This document shows, piece after piece, positions 1 through 10,499 of a stretch of DNA of 64,000 bases; the first letter of the stretch is position 1, and each line of letters begins with the position of its first letter. The notes under the pieces were generated by a model. The model worked only from the letters and a program-made list of their open reading frames with translations, made no database searches and was not told the origin of the DNA. This DNA comes from Himantopus leucocephalus (Eukaryota; Chordata; Aves; Charadriiformes; Recurvirostridae): contig RSEF01000031.1 in assembly GCA_003993805.1 (NCBI GenBank), positions 19,507,343 through 19,571,342 on the forward strand, in the 5' to 3' direction. The translations under genes were made by a program, and so were the position numbers.

Positions 1-1282
1 AGGAATACAGCTGATCTTGTTATGCTGAATTTCAGTATGTTACTCAAACAGTTTTCAGTGATAGCTGTATTTCCCTTAGGTTCTAACCTTTTTGCAAATG
101 CAAATAAAAATAAAAAGATTTTGCTCATTCTGTCTTAGAATTTTGAAACTGTAGTCACTCACTTAACATTAAGATCCTTAATGTAGCAATTTTTACAGCA
201 TTAACAAAAATGGTGTTTTGCATGTCATATAGCCTCAAAACAGAGTTAGTGTGTGGATGTACATGTATGAACATTTACATGCACAATTAAAAGTTGAATT
301 TTGGTGATGCTAGTTTTGCTTGCTGTTTTTAAATCCTAAATATAAGATTTCATTCAATCTGTATCAAAACATTTTATTTTTTTTTTACATCAACATTTAA
401 CAGTTAAGAAGTTGAAATGTAATCTGTCTATTCTTTATCCTATTATCTAAGGATCTCATCCTCCCTAAGCTCTCTGAGATCTGGGCATTGATGTGAAGGG
501 TTGTAGTTTTGTTAATTTACAGCCAAGGAATCTGCATTGATTCCTGTCCTTCTGCTTCTTCTTTTCTGCCTACTGAGTAAAGTGATATAGAAGAGAAGAT
601 ACGTTTGTATGAGAATGTGTTTTCTACTTTCTTTACTCTCAGTAATACATATACCAACATAAAATTACTGTGGTGAGTAGATATTTATGTGTACAAGCCA
701 CCATTTACGCAGAGAAAAGCTATGAAATGCAAATTTTACTTGAAACCACACTTCATTAAATCAAGCGCTGTATTTTTAATATTTACACTTTTCAGAATCT
801 GAATACTGTGTGCAGCTTCTGGACTCAGCTCATATGGAAGTTTGAACATCTGGGGCTCATCCATTTAAACAGATGGTAAGATCTGTGATGTCCCAGGCAT
901 TTGCGGTGCAACGTGGTGTCTGGCACAAATGTGTTTGTACATCCACCTATCTTTCACCATTAAAAAGCCTTTTGGTAAATGAAATTTCTAGCAGTGTGCT
1001 GCCCTTGGACTTCAGGGATATAAAATCTGTTATTTGCCTCTGTTATACCCATATGGATGCTTCGTATCAAGGTATTTAATTATGAAGAGAGGGAAAGCTG
1101 TTACTCACTAACCTTTTTTACAATAGATTCCCATATAGTGCATATAGCACAGCATGTGTATATACAGTAAACAAAACAATTAGCTGAGACCTGAAAAGAC
1201 AAGTTATCAATATGCTGTGCATTTAATTAAAATTAAAAAGTATAGGAAGACCTACCTAATGCCCCGCTAATCGTCACTGTGG
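1..1282. other. AT-rich non-coding DNA, nothing recognised
   Basis: No repeat family, RNA gene or convincing coding frame was recognised here. The only open frames are short and have no protein-like features. The stretch has the base composition of the rest of the window. Confidence 0.6.
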
Positions 1283-1355
1283 TTTTTTTTTTTTTATTTA
1301 AACATAAATCTCTCTGTTTGAAAAACATCTGTTGCTCTGAATAATCTGTTCAAGT

Positions 1356-1916
1356 TTATTTTGGATGAAGCCAGCTACTCCTGATGACAAAACAAAGTTT
1401 GAGAACATAAACCCCAGTCATTACAGCCATTTCCTGAAACCTTCTCACAGAAATAACACTAAGGCTCTTTATGCAAACATTTGGATTGAATTGCCTTGTC
1501 ATGTGCCTAGCTGTGGGAATACTGATGTATAGGATAACCCATGGGAAGAGGTAGTCATAATGCTGGCATTCACCAAAAAGTGCAATATGGACTGATTGAA
1601 TGGCAGTCTTCCAGTAAGTTTTCCGTGCAAGAGAAATAATGAAAGATAGCATTTGAATTCCACAAAAAAAAAGTAGCCCTGGAAAAGAGTGTAATGGGGC
1701 TACATTTCGAGGTTTGGAGTGCAATAGGAAAACACAGCAATAGTAGGAGGAAGGAAAAAGTCCATTTTCTGTAGGGCGTTTAGCAACATTTGTTGGCATA
1801 CTTGGTAGGGCGGGAAAAGAATATGGAAAAAGGTATGAAATAACCCTTTCGGAAACCATTAGTTGAAAAGCCAGGAAGTGTCTACTTTTGCAATGCGTTG
1901 GACTGAGAGATTTCAA
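1356..1916 (-). other. Unidentified 186-codon open frame, possible retrocopy
   Basis: This is the longest uninterrupted frame in the window. The translation is hydrophobic in its second half and contains a PTENGLF heptapeptide, preceded by a proline-rich, aromatic stretch. That faintly recalls the PPE-x-G-x-F part of the DRAM/TMEM150 membrane-protein family, but the rest does not line up convincingly by eye. About 60 bases beyond its stop, the minus strand has an AATAAA running into 13 A (plus-strand T run 1283-1295). Such a tail could mark a processed copy of an mRNA. Processed pseudogenes are rare in birds because CR1 does not copy mRNAs efficiently. A chance open frame in non-coding DNA remains the simpler explanation. 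Confidence 0.15.
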
Positions 1917-2799
1917 GGCGATGCTTGATGGTTTGAAGACTTGATTTTTCTGCAGGTCTTACACTAGCTTCTTTTCTGAAATGCTACACTTATGTGCTAT
2001 TTTAATGAAAGCAGAATTGCTTACTTTTGGATATTATTTCCTTTAGCTTCAGCTACTGACTCTTAATTCTGTCTCTTAGTAAGTCTTACTGTAGCTTAAG
2101 AGCAAAATATCACCTCCAAAGTCTGCTATTAATGTGTCGTAAAATCATTATACATACTTTCCAGTCCTGGCTAAGATTCTAAGGTTTTAATATAATCCCT
2201 GGTTTTAGATACTCTTGATCCGTCTAAACTATATGGAGCATTACTTTAAAAATTCCTCTCTTCATTGAGGATGCTTTTCATCCTCAGAAGGTTTTCATGG
2301 CTCATTGCAGTTTCCACTTACAGAGATAGTAAACAATTTACCGTGTGTGTTGTATTAGTGTTAAGATAGCCTGTTCTGGAAAAAATACACGTATTTTCTT
2401 CTGTACTTATTCTCCCTGGAATCTGATCTTCCCTGATCACAATTTGCTGTAAGTTGGCCACTAAAAGTTTTAACTCTACTTTCCTGATGGTAAGCAAAGT
2501 CTGTNTTTTTTTTTTTTTTAAACTGGTAACTGTTTGCAAGACTGCAGTGTTGGAATCCTTGATAAAGGAGGGATTTAGTTCACTATGAACTTGAGACTAT
2601 GCACCCACCCGTGTCATGCAGCTCTGGGTCCCATGGGCCCAAACCAGTTCAGGCTTCATTTATTTATTTATTTACACACCCCAGACCCCCCTGGTGGAAA
2701 GTATCTAAAATGATGTTGGAACTATGCTTTCTTGCAGAAGATTTCCCGTAGGTGAAATTTTCATAGTATGAAATGTCCAGTATGCTCTGGAGTCTGGCA
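1917..2799. other. Non-coding stretch with a T run and a TTTA microsatellite
   Basis: There is one ambiguous base at 2505, followed by 14 T, so the homopolymer length is uncertain. A short TTTA tandem repeat (about four units) occupies 2658-2674. Nothing else was recognised. Confidence 0.6.
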
Positions 2800-3530
2800 T
2801 AATGGGAGTATTTAAGGGCAAAAAGCCAGCTTGGGACAGCGAAGGGTGGAGGGAAACAAACCTAGAGAAACCTTGTCTATTCTTCCGGCTGGGGACAGCC
2901 CCCTCAATGTGCTACCGTTCAAGACTGTGCCTGCTAGCACACGTTGTCCCCCCAGGATAGCCGGCACAGCCAGTACCATGCCAAGAAACATGTTTGCAGT
3001 TCCCATGGGGGATCAGTGGTCCAGGGTTCAAGCTTGCATCCCAGCCACGTTTTGTTTGGCTTTCAGGAGTGCAGATCTATCCGCTGTGTTTACTCGCTGT
3101 GCTACCACGTTGTCTTTTGTCTGGGTAACTTCTCAGCCTGCTTCCTACACCGCCTGACCAGCTTCCTGGTCGGCTCTTTGCTCGCTTGGGAAGGCAGGTC
3201 CTCCCCAGCCAATGGCCCTCTAGTTGTCTAATGAAGGGCAGCACCCTGAAGAAAACCCTACAGGTAAGAGAAGTTCCTCTCCCCAGAGCAGGGACTGCAT
3301 GCGCTTTACCTCCTGCAGGATGTATGCTGCCTGGGGCACCCGAGTGTCCTTTCTACAGGGATTTGTATGCCTGGGCTGTGATGGCTTTGGGAACAGTCTG
3401 CAGCTACCCTGAGTGACCCCAGGGGTGTGGGTCTAGTCCAACCCCCTTTCCTGCTTCAGTTGCATTGCTCACAAGTGCTCTGGGAGTTTTATGCAAAAAG
3501 ATTTAATAAAACTTTGAGTTAAAAACACTG
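2800..3530. other. GC-richer block, unidentified, possible old LTR or other repeat
   Basis: The composition shifts from AT-rich to markedly GC-richer at about 2800 and returns to background after about 3480. Two overlapping frames are open on the plus strand (2831-3157 and 2944-3231), but their products are not recognisable. A good splice-donor match (ACAG then GTAAGA) lies at 3260-3268, and an AATAAA-type signal lies near 3505. The sharp composition change suggests an inserted element, such as an LTR, or an old exon-bearing segment. I could match it to no family. Confidence 0.25.
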
Positions 3531-4135
3531 AATTGAGGCTTTGCTGTGGGAAGCTGTATCTGGGCTCTTCGAGGTGTTTGCATTTACAATATATCAAGAT
3601 AGCACAAAGAAACAGCACAAAACATTTTGAACTATACAAGAAGTTAGGCTGATAGATTTCAGTGGAATTACCTGCTTGAAATTTGACACTAACATAGTGC
3701 CTTGCTGTCTTTGGTTAGTAATGCATTTCAGAGACCTACAGTGAAAAGTTTGAAAAATGCAACTTTTCCCCACTTTTGTAGCTTGTGCTATTTTTATATT
3801 AAAGCCTGTAGCTTTTGCTGTTCATCATAGGGATAATCCATGGGCAGTTTAGTGTGCAGGGATTTTTTTTAACGAATTTGTATTTGCTTAGTTTTTAATT
3901 GATTTGCTTTACACCATCATATATCTGACTATCCAATACTACACATGTACTTTAGTTTGGATAAAGTTGCCCTGTCCTGTGGGGAAAAAAAAGTTATCAT
4001 GCTGCTTCAGGAAATTGGTTGATATGAGCATAAAATCAAAATTCCAAAATCTGGATCGGATTGATGATTTCTTAGGAAATCTGAAATAACACAATGATAT
4101 GGTTTGAAAGAGTTAATCCATGAACAGACAGGCTG
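3531..4135. other. AT-rich non-coding DNA up to an assembly gap
   Basis: Only short homopolymer runs were noticed. The stretch ends at the gap beginning at 4136. Confidence 0.6.
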
Positions 4136-4235
4136 NNNNNNNNNNNNNNNNNNNNNNNNNNNNNNNNNNNNNNNNNNNNNNNNNNNNNNNNNNNNNNNNN
4201 NNNNNNNNNNNNNNNNNNNNNNNNNNNNNNNNNNN
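4136..4235. other. Assembly gap (100 N)
   Basis: Exactly 100 N. A round number like this is normally a placeholder for a gap of unknown size, so the true distance between the flanks is not known. Any open frame drawn across it is artificial. Confidence 0.98.
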
Positions 4236-4610
4236 GGCAGGGCAGAACCTGTGGCTGCTCAACAGCAGTGAGGTTGGCACCATCACAGATGCTCCCCAAA
4301 GATGTCCCAAAAGTTCTCTGGGGCTGCCACGCAGCCACCATCCAAGTGAGGATGGCAGATACCCCAAAGTGGAAAGCCCCGGCTTCAGAGGATGTTGGCC
4401 ATCTTCTCGTGTCCTTGTGGGTATAGTGTAGCCTCAGGCCAGGTCCCGTGGTAAGAGGTTGTTGCCTGCCAGCGCAAGGGCCTGGCAATGGGGCAGCACA
4501 GCAATGCAGGTGGGGAACACTGATGTCCTCCTCAGTGCCAACAGAGCACCCTGACTCAGCTCCTCTGAAGGCTGTCACGGAAGGAGGACTCCATTGGTAA
4601 AGCCGCAGAG
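4236..4610. other. GC-richer block between a gap and a CR1 copy, unidentified
   Basis: The block is GC-richer than the surroundings and is bounded on the left by the 100-N gap and on the right directly by CR1 sequence. It contains short, imperfectly repeated words built around GGCA and GCAG. It may be the remaining part of a larger repeat that broke the assembly. No family was recognised and no coding frame is credible. Confidence 0.3.
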
Positions 4611-5000
4611 ATCAAGGTTGAGGTTGGCAGGGACCTGTGGTGGTCATCTTGTGCAACTCCCCTGCTCCAGAAAGGCCTCCTAGAGCAGGTTGCCCAGGAC
4701 CATGTCCAGAGGGTTTCTGACTGTGTCTAAGGAAGAAGACTCCACAATCTCCCTGGGAAACCTCTTCCAGCTCTCAGTTACCCATGTGTTTCCTGATGTT
4801 CAGAGGGAACCACTTGTATTTCAGTTTGTGCCCGTTGCCTCTGGTCCTGTCGCTGGGCACCACCTGGAGGAGCCTCTCCTCCAGGCTGAACAGTATCACT
4901 GCTCAGCTTTTCCTCCGATGTGGGATGCTGCAGCCTGTTCATCATCTTACTGGCCCTCTGTTGGACTCTCTCCAGTATTTCCTTACTTTTTTGTCAAGGT
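4611..5000 (-). mobile_element. CR1 LINE fragment (3' region), minus orientation
   Basis: The plus strand reads as the reverse complement of the CR1 3' region. Landmarks in order are GAGGTTGGCAGGGACC near 4619, CAGGTTGCCCAGGACC near 4687, GGAAGAAGACTCCACAATC near 4731, a block close to GTGCCCGTTGCCTCTGGTCC near 4828, GCTGGGCACCACCTGGAGGA near 4853, CTCCAGGCTGAACAG near 4879, and CTGTTGGACTCTCTCCAG near 4958. CR1 is the dominant LINE of birds. This copy is old and internally deleted: the segment normally lying between the GGGCACCAC and the CTCCAGGCTGAACAG motifs is largely missing. The terminal octamers expected at its left edge are absent. Confidence 0.9.
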
Positions 5001-5247
5001 GTTTGACAAAGATTTTTAAACCCTTGTTTTAAAGATATTTGAGGGTTTTTTTTTCAAAACAATAAGGGAAATAAAAATCTGACCTCATCACCTGATAACA
5101 AGATTTTTAATAGTAATGAAGTGGAGAATGAAGTAAATTTTCTGAATGCTATGACTAGGATAACACTATGAAACAAGCACTGATGTTTCAGGCTGTGATT
5201 ATAATTGGAACCATTAGTTCTTCCTTTTCTTTCCTCATCCCTTCCAG
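5001..5247. other. Non-coding AT-rich DNA
   Basis: This stretch contains T-rich tracts only. Its end is a strong polypyrimidine stretch (5218-5245) leading into the AG at 5246-5247. Confidence 0.5.
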
Positions 5248-5309
5248 TCCTCACCATAAATATTCAGGAAAGTATGTTTCTTTGGCCTGTGCCAGAGGTG
5301 GACCTAAAG
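5248..5309 (+). other. Candidate small exon or chance splice-site pair
   Basis: A near-ideal splice acceptor, a long C/T tract ending in CCAG, finishes at 5247. A donor-like AAAG followed by GTATTT occurs 62 bases later. At least two frames are open across the interval, so it could be read through in a transcript. No protein family is recognisable from about 20 codons. Pairs like this also arise by chance in tens of kilobases of non-coding DNA. Confidence 0.12.
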
Positions 5310-8300
5310 GTATTTTTATTAAATTCTTTAAAGGGTCACAACCTACAGGATGCAATAAAGAGCTATGTAGTGTTGTGCTCCATTGCAACTCTTACTGCTT
5401 CCTGTGAGTCCTTGGGAAGTGTGAAACTATCTCAGCTGGTATTTATTTAGCAGCAAAAGCACCTGTAGAAATGAAACCAGGGTCTAGCAGAACTGAGAAT
5501 TATAGGAGCATTTTCCTTTGGGTGGCAGATTCCGTCAGGGGAGAAATTAATTTTAAGTTTATATACAGGGTGTCCTTGTGAATTTATTCTCAGTATTTTG
5601 TAAATATGTATAAATGTACCTTAAAGATTTTTGGCTACAGGTAACAATATTGATCCCAGTTGTGGTTTATTGGTGTTTTTTTGCCATTTTATTGTTGTCT
5701 GCTTCCAGAAAGAAAGGCAGAGTTTTCTGCTTTTCTCCAGGGTCCGGCTGAGACCCCCTCTCACTAACTGAGGTTGATGCTTTGGGTAGAGATATGCCGG
5801 AGAAAGAGAAGAGCGTAATTGCCTGTTTCTATTAGTGAGATATTTCTGAAAAATACAGGAACCCTTGCCTTGGGGGAAACTTGTTTGAGAAGGATGTTCT
5901 GGTTTGTGAGGTTACTTGGTGCTAACCATTGCAATAAAAATGAGAAAATTTGTAAGAAAACTTCATAGCATTTAAATGAGTTAAACTCAGTGGGGATTGT
6001 TGGTACCTCTCTTGAGAGTTTGTCCTCAAAACTGTCAAACGTAGGGTTTGCTGCCTGGCGAGTAGATGGCTCAAGGCCTTGCAGGTCCTGATAAATGCGT
6101 TGAATGGAGTTGAGTGAGGTCATCTGCTGAAGCAAAGGGTTTTGCCAAGAACTGTTGGTACTCTGGGAATTCTACACATTTCTTCATCTATGCATGATTT
6201 CTTCACTTGGTATGAAGAAGCTTCCAAAGTCACTCAAGTGCTCTCAGGGCTAATTGGTTTTTTCCACTACTGCCTTCTACTTAAAATGCACTGAGGAGAA
6301 AAAGCACTCAAAGAATTTGCCTGATAAAATCATCCCTAATTTCTCCTTCCTTACAAGGACTGCCTAGGTATTTAGACTTATGTTTTGATGTTGCTGTACA
6401 TCTAACTCATTCTTTGATACAACACGTCTGAAGTTCATCCTTGGTAAATTTCCTAATTTCATGCTGGAACCTGGCCTTGAAGGTAGCATTCATACCACAG
6501 GCTGAAGAGTGGGGTGAAAGCTAGACAAAGTGTATGGTATGTTACCAGGGGGTGAAAAGCTAATGCTACAAGATGGAGAATGAAATAAACGTATTCTGTG
6601 GTGGGGTCAGCTCCTTAAAATGAATAACAGCCTTTTTGTGATGTCCATGTGCTAGGCAGTGTTTGGAAGTCCTCTGTTGCTGGGATAAAAATTAATTGGC
6701 TGTGCCTGATGGAAATGTGATTATAAAGAGGTGATTCTTCTGTTGACTGAGAACTGAACGTGCTTTTTGGGCTTCTGTAAAACACAGCTAAAATGGCAAT
6801 AGGTCCAGAAAGGAGAGCAATAGTCTATTTCTGAGAAGAGAATGAGATCACTGTGAGCACACACAGCAGCACCGTATGTTGTATGTATGTTGTAAACATG
6901 TTATAGGTACGCACATGGGGACTTCTGATGCTGTCTCTAGAGATTGTGTACAAGTAATTGTGGTAAATAGTCAAAGGTGAAAACTTCAAGGTGGTGCTGC
7001 AGAGACATCCACAAGGATTTGTCAGTCATGGCCTAAATAAGTCTTGCGAGTAACAGTGTAAATCTTATAGTAGAGAATATCCAATGCAATACATTCAAAC
7101 TGGATGAGAGTATTTGAGAGTGAAGACTAAAGACATAGCATAAAGAAGTCTAGGGATGCTTAGCCTGTAAGCAGAAGTTAGTAATACAGTAAAAACTTTC
7201 AGAAAACAGTCAGTAAGCAAGAAACTGAGTATGACTTTTCAGAATGCAGAAAGGACCCTGCAACTGCAATTCAGACTTTAAGCAGAATGCCTAGAGGTAT
7301 GGTATGATGAAGCTGAGAGGAAATAACTCCTTTAAATATACCTCTGATGTAAAAAAACCTTTATTCATTTGCTTACTTGTGGAGGGTTTTTTTTCCTTTT
7401 TTTGACCAATTCAGTGTAAGAAAATTAGAGGAAGCAGAGAGTGAAAATAAAAATAGTCTCAAACTAATTGCAAGCTAGAAATCAAAGATGACTCATAAGC
7501 TAATGGAGGCAATTCAGTTGCCAGTTTCAACACTTTTAAAGAAGGGATGACATTTGCACTAAAACATAGCTGTGGATTCTGTTGACTAAAAACGAGGATG
7601 AGGATCTTTGAGCAGTGGGAACTTGTGAGTTACTGTGTGTACAGTCCGTGGTCTCTGACTTTGCATTCTTAGTTTAGCTGCACTTTGTCCAGGAAATTTT
7701 ATTATGAGTGTGGAGCCTGCCAAGGTGGTGCCATGTAGGGTTAAACAAGAGGGCCTGGTGAATAAAGCTGCTCAGGGAGAAGGGTTTGTGTTCGCTAATG
7801 TTTCATGTTGATTTATTTTCTCAGCTGGAGAAGTTTTCTAAACTTGGCTTTAGCTAAGTACTGAGGGATGACTTCAAGTGCCTAAACATGGGCACCCATA
7901 TAAAAAAATTTTAGGCTATCTTTTGGACACCTTAAGGTATCTGAAGATTAAAAGTATGTAGGGAATGTATGCTCCTGTTTCCTTTGAAAAACCTGTTAGT
8001 TGCCTATTTATACAGTTAGGTGCCTGGCTAAATTTTAAATGTATTTTTATTACAAGACATAATGGCTATATATGTTGGGAAAAGACATGCAAGAAGCCAA
8101 ATAGGAAAGGTGCACTTAAATTGAAGATATTTATCTTCCTGACAGTTCAAGGGTGTTGTTATGCATCTTTCACAGGAAAATCCCTGAAATTTATTAATAA
8201 TGCATCTTCAAGTGTGTCTGGCTTAGCTGTTATTGCTCACTGTTTTTTTTAATATAACAGACATGAATAAGAACCATTCAAGTAAACTTGGCAATCTTCA

Positions 8301-10499
8301 GAGAAAATTTGAAAAATATTCATTTAATTTCATGTAGTGTGCTGCAAATTCATTAGCTATATATTAAAATGGAGTGCAAATATCAATAACAAAATAATTT
8401 CTAATATGTGGCTGGCAAAATTATACTTACTTTTATGCCTTGGCTCACAGTAACTTAAAATTGCTATTTTTCAGGGAATATGCTCAGGCTGTTTATGGCC
8501 AAGTATGACCAATCTCACAAACTGACAGAATGTATCTTCCAGCTGACAAAGCATAATCTTATATTGTCAGTAGAGAAACCACTATTAAGAGGAAAAATAA
8601 CATGAAAAAAATTAATTAAAGAAAAATTACATCTCTCTGAACAGAAGAGATCTATATTTATGACATAAGCAACAAAAATAAGACTGTTCCCTTATAAGGT
8701 TTTCTTCATTTAAGGTTGCCTTGTGACTTGCAAGCAACTAATCTTTAAGTGTCCTGTCCATATATGTATTTTATTAATCCTAAGTTAACAAGCCAACTTG
8801 AGATACATGATGGTTAAATTATTTGCCTGAGTTAACAAAATAACTCTAATTTATGTAATAATCATTGATTGTATGTTTTAGGCTTCTTGAGGTTGTCTAG
8901 CAAAACAGCATTTGAGCCCCTTTCTAACTTTGTATTGGCATCTGAGGCTAGTACTTTGGAAAATAAGCAAGCATACTAAATGGCATAAGAGTTCAGACTG
9001 GTTTCTCTCCCTTCCTCCATACCAAAAGTGCAGGTCTTCCCTTTGCTCCCAGGTACATTTGGCATGCAACTGGTAGTGCAGCCAAAAGGTTCCCTTGTGC
9101 TCCAGGGAAGAAATACGGTAATGTGACAACACCAGAAGGTTAAGGTGGAGTAAAGAAGATTGGTTATATTGAAACACAGTGGTAGAGACAAATCTGTGAT
9201 ACAAACTTGACGTTCATTGGAGCAGAACAGTTTTAAATGATAAAGAAATAAGAGCAAATGCAATCTTGTGGTGCAACATAGAAATGCAGAAAAGCAGAAA
9301 TCTGCATTTCTAATCTAAGCAAGTTTTCTTTCATATCATCGTTGCTTGTGTCAGTAAGTGTCCTTTATTCACTATAAAATGGGTCAGGAACAGATTCCAG
9401 ATGGTTTATCTGTCTGATTTATAAATATGTTTATCTGCTTTTACTGCCTCTCCTAAGAGTAGTTTTGATCCTTATGACTTAAAATACGTCATGGTTAGAG
9501 ATTTTGTACTTTTCTGTCTGGAAAGTCCAGTGCAGACTTTACATGGCATTTGCAGACATCTGATAAAAATCAAGGGAGATGCAGGATAGAAGACTGCTTT
9601 ATTTAGAAGCTGTACATAAAAGGAAATCCCCTAAGAAAGTTGCTCAGTTGGAACAAGATTTGTAAAGGGAAACATTAGCTCATTTATAAAAAGCACAAAC
9701 CCTGCAATATACATGTGTACACAAAGACATAGAAGCATAATTTTTAATTATGATCTCTCACATTGCCCATTTAAGAACTTGTATAAACGCATTTTTTGCT
9801 TTAAACAGGGTCTTTTCAGAAGCTAAAGTTTAGTAGTCATGCTTATAAATATCATTGCAAACACCTTTGACACCAATATAACCCCATCCAATGTTGGTGG
9901 GTGAAAACAGGTTTATGTTTTGATTTGAACTGTTGCATATGAAGTGGCATGGCCCATGTATATGTGTGGGAATGCAATAACGAAAGTTCCTGCTTCAGTG
10001 TGGTCGTGGTTTGGGTGGGTTTCTGGCTTTCAAGTCCAATGTTCTCTCAGTCTGGGATGGCCATGGTGCAGACTCCTGCAGTGGAAGCTGCAGGCACCAA
10101 ATTTGGCTTTCCAAAGGGGCTGAAGAAATTTTTTTTTTTTTGCTGTCCTCGATGCAGAATTGCAGTTTGGTTTTGTTACAGTCAGTTTCTGAGGCTTTTG
10201 TTCCACTGTGGTAAAACAGTTCCTGGGTAAATTTTGACTGGGTCTGTATCGTTTGACCCCTCTGTGTGAGCTGATTAGTTCCTGCCCCGCTAGGCTGAGT
10301 TCAGGCAGAACTGCAGCCCCTTTCTCAGAACACCATTATCCATCTCTGTGGAAGGTTATGAGATTCATGAAGATGGTCATGACATTCTTCCATCCACCCC
10401 CTCAGCGTCTACTGGGTAGTAGGGACCTGCAGAGTTTGACAAATGATATAAATATATATCTTAAAGCAAAGCAGCTGTTCAGCTTCCTCCTTCCCCCTC
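5310..10499. other. Long non-coding stretch, nothing recognised
   Basis: No repeat family, RNA gene or credible coding frame was seen. A T run lies at 10129-10141. Composition is uniform and AT-rich, consistent with an intron or intergenic DNA. Confidence 0.55.

Noticed and set aside
3001..3060. tRNA-like B-box word (GGTTCAAGC) with a CAGTGGTC-type word before it
   Set aside because: Spacing is too short for a tRNA. No acceptor stem or anticodon arm could be drawn.
4072..4578. Long minus-strand frame crossing the N gap
   Set aside because: About 34 of its codons are N, so the frame is an artefact of the 100-base placeholder.
4690..5019. 109-codon plus-strand frame
   Set aside because: It is an antisense reading of the CR1 3' region.
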